Shown here piece after piece: positions 13,450 through 24,673 of a stretch of 64,000 nt of DNA (within the stretch, counting starts at the first letter, position 1; every line of letters starts with the position of its first letter). The notes beneath the pieces are model-generated. The model had not been told where the DNA came from. It saw only the letters and a program-made list of their open reading frames with translations, and made no database searches. The translations under genes were made by a program, and so were the position numbers. This stretch comes from Lineus longissimus (lineage: Eukaryota > Nemertea > Pilidiophora > Heteronemertea > Lineidae), in NCBI RefSeq assembly GCF_910592395.1, contig NC_088315.1, forward strand, positions 5,768,501-5,832,500, given 5' to 3'.

Positions 13450-13523
13450 TGGCCAGTACGGGGATCGAACCCGCGACATTCGCGTTATTAGCACGACGCT
13501 CTAACCAACTGAGCTAACCGGCC
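13450..13523 (-). tRNA. tRNA-Ile (anticodon AAU)
   Basis: Read on the minus strand this is a 74-nt cloverleaf: acceptor GGCCGGT pairing with ACTGGCC (one G-T wobble), D-arm TAGCTCAGTTGGTTAGAGC, anticodon arm TCGTG-CTAATAA-CGCGA with anticodon AAT, T-arm with GGTTCGATCC, and discriminator A73. It closely matches the standard animal tRNA-Ile(AAU). No intron is present. Just past its 3' end the minus strand has a run of eight T residues (plus-strand A run 13439-13446), a normal RNA polymerase III terminator. This argues for a working gene rather than a SINE head. Confidence 0.95.
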
Positions 13524-13581
13524 AGTTGGAAGCATGGGCGCGTTGTGTAATCCAGTATTGTGTGCTCTACGGTGTGGCCCA

Positions 13582-13727
13582 TGAAATCTCAAAGATCACA
13601 TGACCTGCTAACGCGGATTGGATATAACATTGCCCTTCCAGGAGGAGCTACCCTTGAAATCTCAAAGATCACATGACCTGCTAACGCGGATTGGATATAA
13701 CATTGACCTTCCAGGAGGAGCTACCCC
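13582..13727. repeat. 73-bp tandem duplication (two copies)
   Basis: The unit starting 'tgaaatctcaaagatcaca' at 13582 is repeated from 13655 with a 73-bp period. The copies differ by about two bases (cattgccctt / cattgacctt and a C insertion near the end). It lies just 5' of the tRNA-Ile gene in the tRNA's own orientation. The near identity suggests a recent duplication. Confidence 0.9.
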
Positions 13728-14652
13728 TTGACGTGGATATCGATTTTTTCCGACCTCACGCTGATGGCGCTTGATAACCCCGCAACTGCGACGTCAATGG
13801 AAATGACGTTGCGTCTTAATAGCGGGTCGACGTGAACTCGGATCACGTGACGGAAAAGGTCTTTCGCGCCAGGACTTGCGCTTACTGAAAATAACGAATA
13901 ACGCGTTTTTCTACAATCTAAGAGCTGCAACAAAATTGGAAAAGCATCTGTCAGAAAAATAGTTTACTGATGAACCAACAGAAGAACAACTGCAATAGCA
14001 ATCCCAATGGTCCTTTAGCCAGTTAGCCGCTGGAGGTCAGTGTTATAGGCCTATAGACAGTTTTGCCGCGCGCCCAAAGCGGGAAACGTTCTATCAGTGT
14101 TGTCATGGTGACCTCCGGCGGCGCGACTACTTTTACTACCCAAGGTACCGGGTTTGTCCACCATACCTGGTTACTCAAAGACCAGACCGACTTTTTCGCC
14201 GGGGTTTAGGCCGAAATGTTCTGGCAGGTTCCGAACGCGCGAAACAAGTCATGCCGTTTTAACCTTTTTTTCGCGCGCCGCCGGGGTTTTAGTCCTGATG
14301 CAAGGCGCACACCTGCGAGTCGTGTTTAAAACCCATAATCTATACACATGCTCCCGTGATAGACTGTACCATATAGTAGCTCAGTGGCATTTACACTGTC
14401 AAAGATTGTTGGTCAGTGTTCAGGAGGTATGTTTTGATATCAAACAATATTAGGCCACTGGAACAATAGGATAGGGAACATAGTGAATATCGCATGAGGA
14501 ATACGCTCATGATACAACTAATGGACTAAGCGTCTCAAACGCGGGACTTCAAGCCTGGAAAAATCTACGTTAAGGCAAACTAGGTCACTCTCTCTATAGA
14601 CAGATGACATGTCGGCGACAGTGTGTGGTGGGGATACATGTAGGCTAGCGCT
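13728..14652 (+). promoter_or_regulatory. CpG-rich promoter-like region before the signal-peptide exon
   Basis: This stretch is visibly richer in G+C and CpG than its surroundings (for example ccgcgcgccc near 14066, ggcggcgcga near 14117, cgcgcgccgcc near 14274). An E2F-type GCGGGAAA occurs at 14079-14086, and a dyad resembling an RFX X-box (gttgtcatggtgac) at about 14098-14111. It directly precedes the candidate first coding exon of the TNF receptor. No TATA box is obvious. Promoter function and factor binding are inferred from composition and motif resemblance only. Confidence 0.45.
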
Positions 14653-14733
14653 ATGAAGCCGCCACGTGCCCTCGGGGCTTGCTGGATTGGGACAGTTAAA
14701 TATATCATTCTACTCCTGTTGTTATTGACGAAG
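14653..14733 (+). CDS. Candidate first coding exon (signal peptide) of the TNF-receptor gene
   Basis: An ATG at 14653 opens 27 codons (MKPPRALGACWIG..., then YIILLLLLLTK) ending exactly at a strong AAG|GTAAGT donor, phase 0. Positive residues followed by a Leu/Ile core are a textbook signal peptide. The exon sits downstream of the only CpG-rich stretch in this part of the window, on the same strand as the receptor, and its phase matches the receptor's cysteine-rich exon, which also starts in phase 0 (30249 or 30273). The join is inferred across a 15.5-kb intron. A further exon may lie between, because the first cysteine-rich domain looks incomplete. Confidence 0.6.
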
Positions 14734-15502
14734 GTAAGTGTTACTCTTTCTTTTGTTTTAAATTCTTTTCATGTAGCACAAGTATGCCTGACAGATTGCT
14801 GCTCCATTTGCACACTGAGCTCTTGCTGGATGCCAACTTAACTCATTAATCTTGTACTTGTCTTTGTGATGGGCATTTGTCTCAATTAAGTCCTCCTTCC
14901 AAATATACATGTATATCTTAACTGATAATTAATTTCATGGTGCTTACAGCACGGCTGGGTGGCTATGACTAGCAAGAGTTACCCCCCCCCCCTACATGCC
15001 TTTGTTGAACCTTTCCATATAGACCTATCAGTCCAGACAGTCATCCAGCAGGTTGAAATATTGTGATATGTCACCTTCGGGTCATTGTGCTATCTATATA
15101 TCTCACAAAACCTCTTACTGAATTCAATAAACATGGTACAGTCTATTTGTTAGAAGAGGTCTAAATCATCATGTCTTCCAGCATGTCTAGTATATACTGC
15201 TATACCAACAGGCATTTAATGTAAAAAAAACCCATCACCATTGAAGGGGGACTATAATAGGCATAGATATGGGGTCAAATTAGTGATCTTGATGTGAATC
15301 ATGTGCACAGTTAATGTTTGGGTTTTGATTGTTTAGCCATGAAAATGTTCCAATTCAAGCATGAACAGTTTGAATAATGAGATAGGGAGAACTGAGTGGA
15401 ATAATAATGTTGACTATGATTTTTCTTCTACTGATATTTAGGTGAGCGGGCATATCAGAGAAGTACATGTATGTCATTCATTATTGACAAAGTGTTAGAT
15501 AT

Positions 15503-15683
15503 ACAGTAGAACCTCCCTTAGCAGACACCTCTCTATTAAGGACACCCACTCTACTAAGGACACTAGTTTTGGTCCCAAATTGGGTGTTTCCATTCAATTT
15601 GACCTCTCTAATCAGGACACCTCTCTATCAAGGACAGCACTTGTCAGTCCTGAGGGTGTCCTTAATAGAGAGGTTCTACTGTA
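15503..15683. mobile_element. MITE with TA target site (Tc1/mariner-type)
   Basis: The ends tacagtagaacctc (from 15503) and gaggttctactgta (to 15683) are perfect inverted repeats that begin and end in TA, as Tc1/mariner insertions do. The 181-bp interior has repeated 'ctctctattaaggacac' words on one side and 'gtccttaatagagag' on the other, extending the inverted repeat inward. There is no transposase frame, so it would be non-autonomous. Confidence 0.85.
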
Positions 15684-18600
15684 CTAAGTCTATGCAACAT
15701 AATGTAGGTACATGTATATATGATATTGCATTTAGTCATTGTATTACATCCACCTAATTACATATGGTTTACAAAATGTACTTTTCTTGGTAACAACTTG
15801 CAGTGACCTTTTGCTTGATATTTTATAGTGTTTATGTGGCACTCCATGAGAAACTGATTGGCACAATCATATTTATCATGAATCTCATATCCTGAAGTAA
15901 TAAGCCTCATAATATTCGTCTCTAATAAGGGAGAGACAAATGCTAGAGAACCCCTCTTTACAGGTGGTGTCTTATCTTTGAGAAGTCATTGGGTACAACT
16001 AACTGTTCACTATCAATTCAACACTTAGTTAGTGGTGACCCGAGACCAGTGCGGGGGGGGGGGTACACACAGGGTTTATATTGACTGCTGCATAAATTTA
16101 CCAAGCCTCTATACTGCTCAGGCACGATTGGTATTTCCCTATACCATTTATCCCTTCAATACTAATCAGATTGGCTATATCATGAGATTGTGGATGTATA
16201 TATATATATCTATATTTCGATGTTTAGATGATTCAGCGACACCTGTTTTTATGCACCGCTTTATTTTCTATCCTCATTTAGATTAATGTACTTGGGTACC
16301 CAGATATGCATTGTGATAGGTTGAGCCAGATGTCACAATATTATGAAACTGAAATGCATTGTGAAGAGTTGATAATACAGGTTGAGCTGCTGAAAATTAT
16401 ATTACATAGATTTCTGGGAGATTCACATACGGTTTAGTGGTGCTCTCTCCAGAGAAAAATATATTGCATGATACAGTGATATTGCATAACCAAAGAGGGC
16501 TAAATCTTATTGATTGGCCTGTCAAGATGGCCGCCTCCTCTGCCATTTTGTATAGTTCATGCCTTTGCCTTCTATCCATCCAAAGTCCAGGGATTGTAAT
16601 CATCAGCAATGGAAATAATTTGCACCAAATCAGTGTTATTTACCATAATTGACTGTGATATTATGTGATTGGGTGAAACTCCATTTGACAAGACCAGGAA
16701 AAAACTGTATATACCGGTTACCAACACACTTATTTTCAAAATATGCACAATTATTTTTGATTTGTTTCAAACAACTTGCTTTGTTCTGTCTGCCTGATTC
16801 AGCTATAATTTGATCCCAGTTGTTTGATAAACATTATACATTATAGAGGCCTAAGAATGGTTTATTGTATGGTTATTTCCTTATGCACCAAATTGCATAG
16901 TATTTGTCACCTGAAGATGACCAACTTGACCCCCTAGCTTATGCCTTTAGCCCCCCCCCCCCCCACACTTTAATACCACAGCAGTAGCTGTCATGGTAGA
17001 AACATATTTCTCTTGAGGACTCGTAGCCCCTTACTACCATTTCCCCAGCAGCATCTCTGAGTCGAAGTCATGTAGCGAAGACAGGAAATGGAGTTGACAT
17101 TCGGGTCGTTAAGATCACGTAATACAGCTAATAGATCTACTAGCACAGAGGCGGGTGTCTGCCGATGAGGTATTTTGCAATATTAGATCAGTCACGAATT
17201 AATTGCATTTGAGGAAAGGCTTGAGAAGCAGATTCTGCCTGTAAGAGTGTAGGCCAAGGCCAAATCAATTTACAACATTTGCAAATCTATATCGCTTCAT
17301 ACATTTTCTTCCCTTTAATTAGCCAAACACCAGTTCATTTTCCGGTCTTCAGTAATTTAGAAAGTAATGAATTAAGCCTATAATGTATATCATTACTTTA
17401 TCTTTACTGATCTTTTAATCCTACAGTTCCAGTCATTATGAAGCAGAGTTTTCTGACCAATGTCGCTCTTTGCAAAAGCAATACTTCCTTGCGGAGTCTT
17501 ATCAACTCAAGTCATGTCTGATCCCCGCCAAACAAATGCCACCATGCTATTCACCCCAATTCATGTCAGCAATGGTTCAGGGCTATTTAGTTTGTCTCCA
17601 ACTCAAATACCAATCTTTGTGGCAAACTGGTCAATTTGCTATGCATCAACAGAACAGCATGCATTCCTCTGTATTTCATGCATGCTGTTTTCAATGCTTT
17701 ACAACACAATGCATTGCTAATGATGCAGTTGCCCGAAGCTTTGTTGGCGAATTTTTATAGCTACTACAACAGATGTCGACATTCACATGAATATCAATGG
17801 CCTTCGTTCTGATCCGTGACATTTCAGGACGCTGAATTAAGTAGCCGGGTGAACCTCCTCAGTCTTGAGGGCTCGGCATCTTGATGTCCGGGAAGTTCTT
17901 GGATATACTAAATCTCCTCTCAGATCCTTTGGCAGGACACTTTAACTGTCATTCAAAGTCGTCTTTATCAGAAACGATTGTTGCTCATGCAACCTAAAAT
18001 GCATAGTGTCGTTGTGCATTTGATGGACCATCTTGCCGTTTCCTGCAATTCAAACAAAACGAACCAATAACCGTCATCACCAATGTAGACGGAGATAAAG
18101 TGGAAACCATTTCATGAATTGAATCAGTGCACTTGATGTGGCAAATGCCATTTGCCACAAAACAGTCTCAACATAGATATAATGAAAGTGAGAATAATAA
18201 TTGACTGTGTCAATAATACTGGGCTGATTTCTTCTAAGATGTCTCTAAGATTAAGATGTCCAGTAGTCAGACCATGTCCTCTTCACATTCCCAATACATT
18301 TCTCAATGTGTGAGCTGACTTTTCTTGGCAGTTTTCTATGGCCGCGGCACTGAATAATGCTTCGTCCCATTGCCGATACTGATAGGCTATATTTCGTGAT
18401 CAGAGTTTTATTGGTTGTTTTCTGCACAGACATCAGTCAGAATAGCAACCAGGGGATTTGTCTGTTCACACCTTATAATAATAGCCATCTGCATATATCC
18501 TCTGTTAGGGGCAAACAGAACATGATGATAAAGTCATGTGTTATGATTTTATGAGCCAATATTTTGTCAAAATGGTGGTACATCAATGGATATCGGCCAG

Positions 18601-19582
18601 ATCTCATCGTCTTTGCAACTCTAGATTATTGCGCTTTTGATTGGTTGCTTTCAGGTTAATCAATGCATCAGATTTTACATAAATAAATGATTTGTCGCTG
18701 CCTTATCTATCCCATTCTGGCACCAGCAGTCTTTTGGGTGAAAAGACGCAAGAATGAAAGGATTGAGGATAATACTGACTCGAGGAGAGCATCTTCTCAG
18801 TCATCCTCATACTTCATTAAGGAAGCGCTACTGTTATTGGCGCTGAAAGGTTACTCTTGGAAGCTGACATAGACTCAAAAGACAGAGCTACATTGGCGGA
18901 CATCAGTCATCATTACCTGTCATCAGAAGCCGGCCACTAATAACTCACAAATTTCTCCATCCGACTTTTCATCCCCATACGTCAAACAAGAAGGGAGGAT
19001 TTAAACAGCAGAGAAGGTATAACTCTGGGCCTTTCACATTTGTATGTCTCATTCTGATGGATTAACTATCATTCTGTTCATGAGGCTAATGTCACCAATG
19101 ACTAGAAGATGGAAGAGATAATACTGGAGGGTTGGTCTGGGCGTTAAGTGTATTAGTTCTAATTCTGAACATTTGCAGACAAGAAGAGTCAGCAACAGGA
19201 ACAGTCTTCTGTGAAGCATCTAAATTCTGATTGTGTGAACCAACTAATGCTTCAATTTCGAACTTCTCTTCGGAGCTTTCCTTCCCTCAGAAAACCATAA
19301 CACTGATGATTAATTATCACTTTTCTCAGCTTGTGATACCGAGTAACATGACTCGCTAACAATCTTTGCCAATGAACTAAATGCAAAGCATGAATTATTG
19401 ACACTGATGCTCTCAGACAATATCCTTCATTGTCAGTCAGTAACTTAATCAACTCTGTTGATATTTTTAATCTCCATCACAAAGAAACATGATATGAACA
19501 TGCCATATTGCGTGTGTGGAGTCTGAAACCTTGGAGAATTGGAGAATGCAGCCTCAATTTGTGCCCCTCGAAAACTGCCCTA

Positions 19583-19715
19583 GAGAAACATTACAATGTT
19601 CTTTTCTTGCCGAAGAACATAACAGTGTTCTTTTCTTGCTGCGCGAATCATTGCAGTGTTCATTTCTCGCAAGAAGAATTATTCCAATGTCCCTTTTTTG
19701 CTCCAAGAAATATGT
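19583..19715. repeat. Degenerate ~31-bp tandem repeat, four copies
   Basis: Copies of a 'cagtgttcttttcttgc' motif begin near 19594, 19623, 19654 and 19685, at spacings of 29-31 bp. Each is followed by a loosely conserved gaagaa/gcgaat/aagaat tail. The copies have diverged considerably, so this is an old array. Confidence 0.6.
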
Positions 19716-22700
19716 TCTTCTCTTTCCCTGAAAACAGCACTTGCTCTTGTGGCCCCAAGAAGCAATAAAATGGGTTTTTTTGCCCATTAGTGTTTTCAAA
19801 TGTTCTAGCCTGAAGCAGCGTGGTATATGCTCTCACCTCATCTGTAGCAACATGACAATCCTCGTATAAATTCTTATTTTGCAGTCTATGGTAATATATG
19901 CTGGTAGAATTTGCGAAAAACATTGTCTTTGTATACTCTTTTATAAAACTTGCAGTGTTTTCAGCGCAACTGTAAAATGCCTGTTAAATAATGTGTCTCC
20001 TGGCATGAACATCAAAGGCTGAAGACATTCTATGCCTCTCCCAGTAAATCATAGCTCAGACTGCCAATTTCATTGATGATCATTAACCATTCTGTCAATA
20101 TGAACATTCCGGATTACAAAATAGGACGATTGATTTTTTGCTTAATGAACGATTCATTAATCGTCAACGGCGTCGCTTGTAAGTAGTTTATAGTGAGACT
20201 GGCATTCCCCGAGGACGATGAGATAAATAGCGTAAACTTAATTGAAATGCAGGATGCGTCGGGATATTAAAACGGCACTGTATAAAGAAGAAATAACCAA
20301 TTCAGAAAAAAAGGAATGAAATGTTCAATATGAAGATTCTGTATCTGTTCTGGTGAGGAGGCAATTGCGTCAGCAATTCCCACGAATTCATTCCTGAGTC
20401 CTCACAATCCAAATTTAAATGGTCATAATGTTCAATATGGTGACATATAGTTCTGCTTTATTTTGTCCATACCAAATCAGTGAGTTAGTGCAGTAAAATT
20501 AATTGTCATGATGGTCAAAACCTATTGGCCTCTTTGAAAAAAGGTCACACCAACTCTTGACATTATCTGTTTTAAACTTGATTGATATTAAAATTGGGCA
20601 TGAGGTGCTTGTAAACCCAAATTAAATTTGATATGAAATTGAGGTTCACCTCTTACTGTCATGTAAGATGTCGACCTATCATGAAAACTGAACATGGTTG
20701 ATGCACAATGAAAATCTGCACATTCCTTTGGATTTGAATTGAAATATGAAACACTAAAGGGGAAAGTTTGGGTTGCATAGTGTGGAAAGAATCCTCTGAA
20801 ATCTGAAGATCTGTCTGATAAGAAGGATTCCTGCTTGGTATCCAAACTGTCTCTTTAGTGTTCCCGATTTGTGTACATTATCCATTATCATTTGATGCTG
20901 TGCTATACTCCTTTAAAACCAGGTATTTCAGTATCAGTGTTAAAAACGAAACCCACATTTCAGCTATCGTTTCTTTTCTCGACCGACCAATACCACGATA
21001 ATGCTTTCAATATCAGAACATTGAGGAAGTATTGAAAACTATTTTTCTCGACATCTAGTGGATAGCTCCATTTGTAACAAGATCCCTACTTTGAAATACA
21101 GGTATTCATGTTGACACGCCCCTTATGCGTTTTTTTCCTATTGTAGATGAAACCTAGTTCGGGTTTAGGTGAGAAACATTAGTTAACTACCGTATGTTAT
21201 TCGTGCACTGCGGAGTTATGCTAATGTATATATATTCAGAGACTTGAGTGACCCAAAATTTATCAAAGTACATGTGTATCCATATATACACCTGATTTGA
21301 GTTTCAAAGAGTTTTTCTGGTATTGTCTTCTGTAAAAAAGCTCTTCATTAATCGAATTGCTGATGTTTTCCCTCAGACTTCAATCAACTTACATGTAGCC
21401 TACCAATGCGAAATAAAGCTACCAATGCTTTTACTAGAATAGAATTCGGATGAATTATACTACCTTCAAGTATAGTTCTCACAAGCTTTGAACTTGTGCA
21501 ACCATACGATCACCGAACATATAGGTGTACGTGCTTTACTGTCAATATCAGATGTAGCTTTCAATCAGTCTCTAAGCCGCATTGATATTGTTCCTCATCC
21601 TCTATGATACAGGGTCTTCAAGATTGTGAACGTGCCTTGCTGATGATTAATGTCTGCGTTGCGACCTTCGAGACAGTTGGTGAGTGTGATACCTGAGTCA
21701 TCTGTTGTCAGTGGTCGCCAAGGAATGAAAGCGTTGTGCTGGTGGTTCAACCAGGTTGTAAAGGCTTTCATTAAAGCATTCTGTCCTGCTACTTTCCTGA
21801 AAGGTTCCCTTCTGGATTGATTGGTCGGTCTGTTGCCTTGCCAGTTAGCGTAGCTGAGTTTCCACAGCCTTTTAAGCCTATGACTGTCATCTTTCAACCT
21901 CAAGCAATCAGAGGGTGTGTCTTTTTCTCAGCTTCTTCCATACAGTCTCCAGTTACTAATTTACTACTATCTACTACTTACCTATATCTTTTACTAAAGG
22001 AATGGTCTAACGTCACTTTTTCAATGAGGTTGTGGAAAGCATCGCAAGCTGAGAGCAGCCATTTCTGCTTTTCTGTCAACAACCAGTCCAGCCACTGGTG
22101 TAGAAGCGACATTTTTCATTGACCTTGACCTTTTTGCTAATGTACCTGAGTCATTCTCCTAGGGTCGCCAAGGAAGGTGCGTTGATTGTACCACCGTAGC
22201 ATTTCTTACATTGAAAGCAATCTCATAATCTTCTTGCCGTGCCTGGGGCAATATGACTTGTGAAAGGAATTCCTGGTTTCTCGAGATGTTATGGCTTATT
22301 ATTATTATTATAGCGATACACACCTTAACTGGGTATGATTTGATATGCTAGGAAACACGATTTATGTTTTTAGATTGCCTATTTGTTCAATATTGGGACG
22401 AGACAACCTTCTCAGAAGGAAATGGGCATAATGAGATTGAGAAATGATATCAGACTGTCAAGGTGGAAAATTGATAAAGTGGCAAATCAGCTCCGTGATT
22501 ATTAGATCAAAAAAATCTAACAGAGATTCTGCCTGTAGAGCTGCAAACATGATATTGGTTTGTTCTGTAAACGTTGATTTAAAGCCACATTAGGACCTAC
22601 CATCTCTATTTGCTATTTAATATGTATTTCCAAAATTTCGTAAAATTCAGAATAAATTTGTACCCGCTACCGCAAGAAATTCGAAGCAATTGGCCTCATC

Positions 22701-23529
22701 ACACCATGAGTCACTCCAAAGAAAACGTTTTGTGAAAACTTAGAAGCAAACTCTGCATGCCCATATCAGCACTTCACACGGTTAAATTTACCTCCTATTC
22801 AAATTCTCAAGCAGTTACACAAGTTGAAATCAATGGAGGACTTTTCTTTAGCACAAACTTAATATCGTGTTGCAGACTTGAGTACCAAACACTCACACTC
22901 AAACATGGGAACTGTGGACTTAGTGTATGTAAACTGATCACGTTATGATGTTGGGTTTGGGATGCTTTTACTCTGTTTGACATTTTTGATTGCCTCTTTT
23001 TCAGCTCGTTGAGAGGGAAATGCCAACAGAGCTTTGTTATTTGTTGCGCTATTTTTCATACAGTGGAAGGGCTATTTAGAACTTTCTGTTAGAATAAATC
23101 TGCTCATTACCTTATCAAGTTCATTATATTCATCAATTTTGCTTGAGTCGACATTCTGTTTTAAAACAGGTGCCACTTCTGAAAAACGGATTAACCATAT
23201 GCTGCTTTATATAGAGTATACAGTACCACTGGAAGTTCAGTATGTTATCAAGAAAGACGTCTGACATTGTCTGACTGACATTTTTCTGATGCTGCCGTGG
23301 TCACTTCCCCTTAAGACTGACTGTCTCTGCCTTGCCTTCCCTGTATGTCATTTGCTTGAAAGCAATCAATATAATCGCCCTAGACCTGATTGTTCTGCTG
23401 AGGTATCAGACATTGGAGGTTTGGTTTTATAGGATTTCCTATACACAACTAATTGATATAACAAGCTTTATGTAGCTTTTAGGGAAATTGCCCTAGCACT
23501 TCGACTGTGCGTCTGAGTGACTAAGGTAA

Positions 23530-24673
23530 AGCAAGGGGCTTGAGGTGGAGTGTTGATGTTAGGATGACATCTAATAACAAGAGTATGCAGCAAGGGGCTT
23601 GAGGTGGAGCCTTGATGTTGGGGTGACATCTAATAACAAGAGTATGCAGCAAGGGGCTTGAGGTGGAGCATTGATGTTGGGTGGCATCAAATAGCAAGAG
23701 CATGCAGCAAGAGGCTTGAGGTGGAGCCTTGATGTTGGGTGGCATAATAACAAGAGTATGCAGCAAGAGGCTTGAGGTGGAGCCTTGATGTTGGGTGGCA
23801 TAATAACAAGAGTATGCAGCAAGAGGTTTGAGGTGGAGCCTTGATGTTGGGTGGCATAATAACAAGAGTATGCAGCAAGAGGTTTGAGGTGGAGCATTGA
23901 TGTTGGGTGGCATAATAACAAGAGTATGCAGCAAGGGGCTTGAGGTGGAGCATTGATGTTGGGTGGCATCTAATAACAAGAGTATGCAGCAAGGGGCTTG
24001 AGGTGGAGCCTTGATGTTTGGTGGCATCTAATAACAAGAGTATGCAGCAAGAGGCTTGAGGTGGAGCATTGATGTTGGGTGGCATCTAATAACAAGAGTA
24101 TGCAGCAAGAGGCTTGAGGTGGAGCATTGATCTTGGGTGGCATCTAATAACAAGAGTATGCAGCAAGAGGCTTGAGGTGGAGCCTTGATGTTTGGTGGCA
24201 TCTAATAACAAGAGTATGCAGCAAGAGGCTTGAGGTGGAGCATTGATGTTGGGTGGCATCTAATAACAAGAGTATGCAGCAAGAGGCTTGAGGTGGAGCC
24301 TTGATGTTTGGTGGCATCTAATAACAAGAGTATGCACCAAGAGGCTTGAGGTGGAGCATTGATGTTGGGTGGCATCTAATAACAAGAGTATGCGGTAAGA
24401 GGCTTGAGGTGGAGCATTGATGTTGGGTGGCATCTAATAACAAGAGTATGCAGCAAGAGGCTTGAGGTGGAGCATTGATGTTGGGTGGCATCTAATAACA
24501 AGAGTATGCGGTAAGAGGCTTGAGGTGGAGCATTGATGTTGGGTGGCATCTAATAACAAGAGTATGCGGTAAGAGGCTTGAGGTGGAGCATTGATGTTGG
24601 GTGGCATCTAATAACAAGAGTATGCGGCAAGAGGCTTGAGGTGGAGCATTGATGTTGGGTGGCATCTTATAAC
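23530..24673. repeat. 58-bp minisatellite, about 20 copies
   Basis: Twenty copies of a 58-bp unit (containing cttgaggtggagcattgatg and taataacaagagtatgc) run head to tail. Several units are 55 bp, lacking the 'tct' after 'ggca'. Variants recur in blocks: cattgatgttggg against ccttgatgtttgg, and gcagcaag against gcggtaag, which suggests higher-order or gene-conversion-like spread. Because 58 is not a multiple of three, the long open frames on the minus strand are by-products of the repeat, not genes. It lies within the putative first intron of the TNF-receptor gene. Confidence 0.95.

Noticed and set aside
13450-13523. tRNA-Ile as a SINE head
   Set aside because: It has full cloverleaf pairing, A73 and an immediate T-run terminator, so a true tRNA gene is the simpler reading.
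16951-16964. C-tracts (also near 14981 and 42902) as quadruplex or i-motif elements
   Set aside because: Single homopolymer runs without the four spaced tracts needed; likely slippage.
23521-24085. Minus-strand open frames up to 168 codons with repeated Pro/Asn/Cys/Leu peptides
   Set aside because: They lie wholly in the 58-bp minisatellite. The period is not a multiple of three, so the same peptide appears in all frames; no start context or splice support.
23530-24673. CRISPR-like array
   Set aside because: The units are contiguous 58-bp repeats with no unique spacers, in an animal genome.
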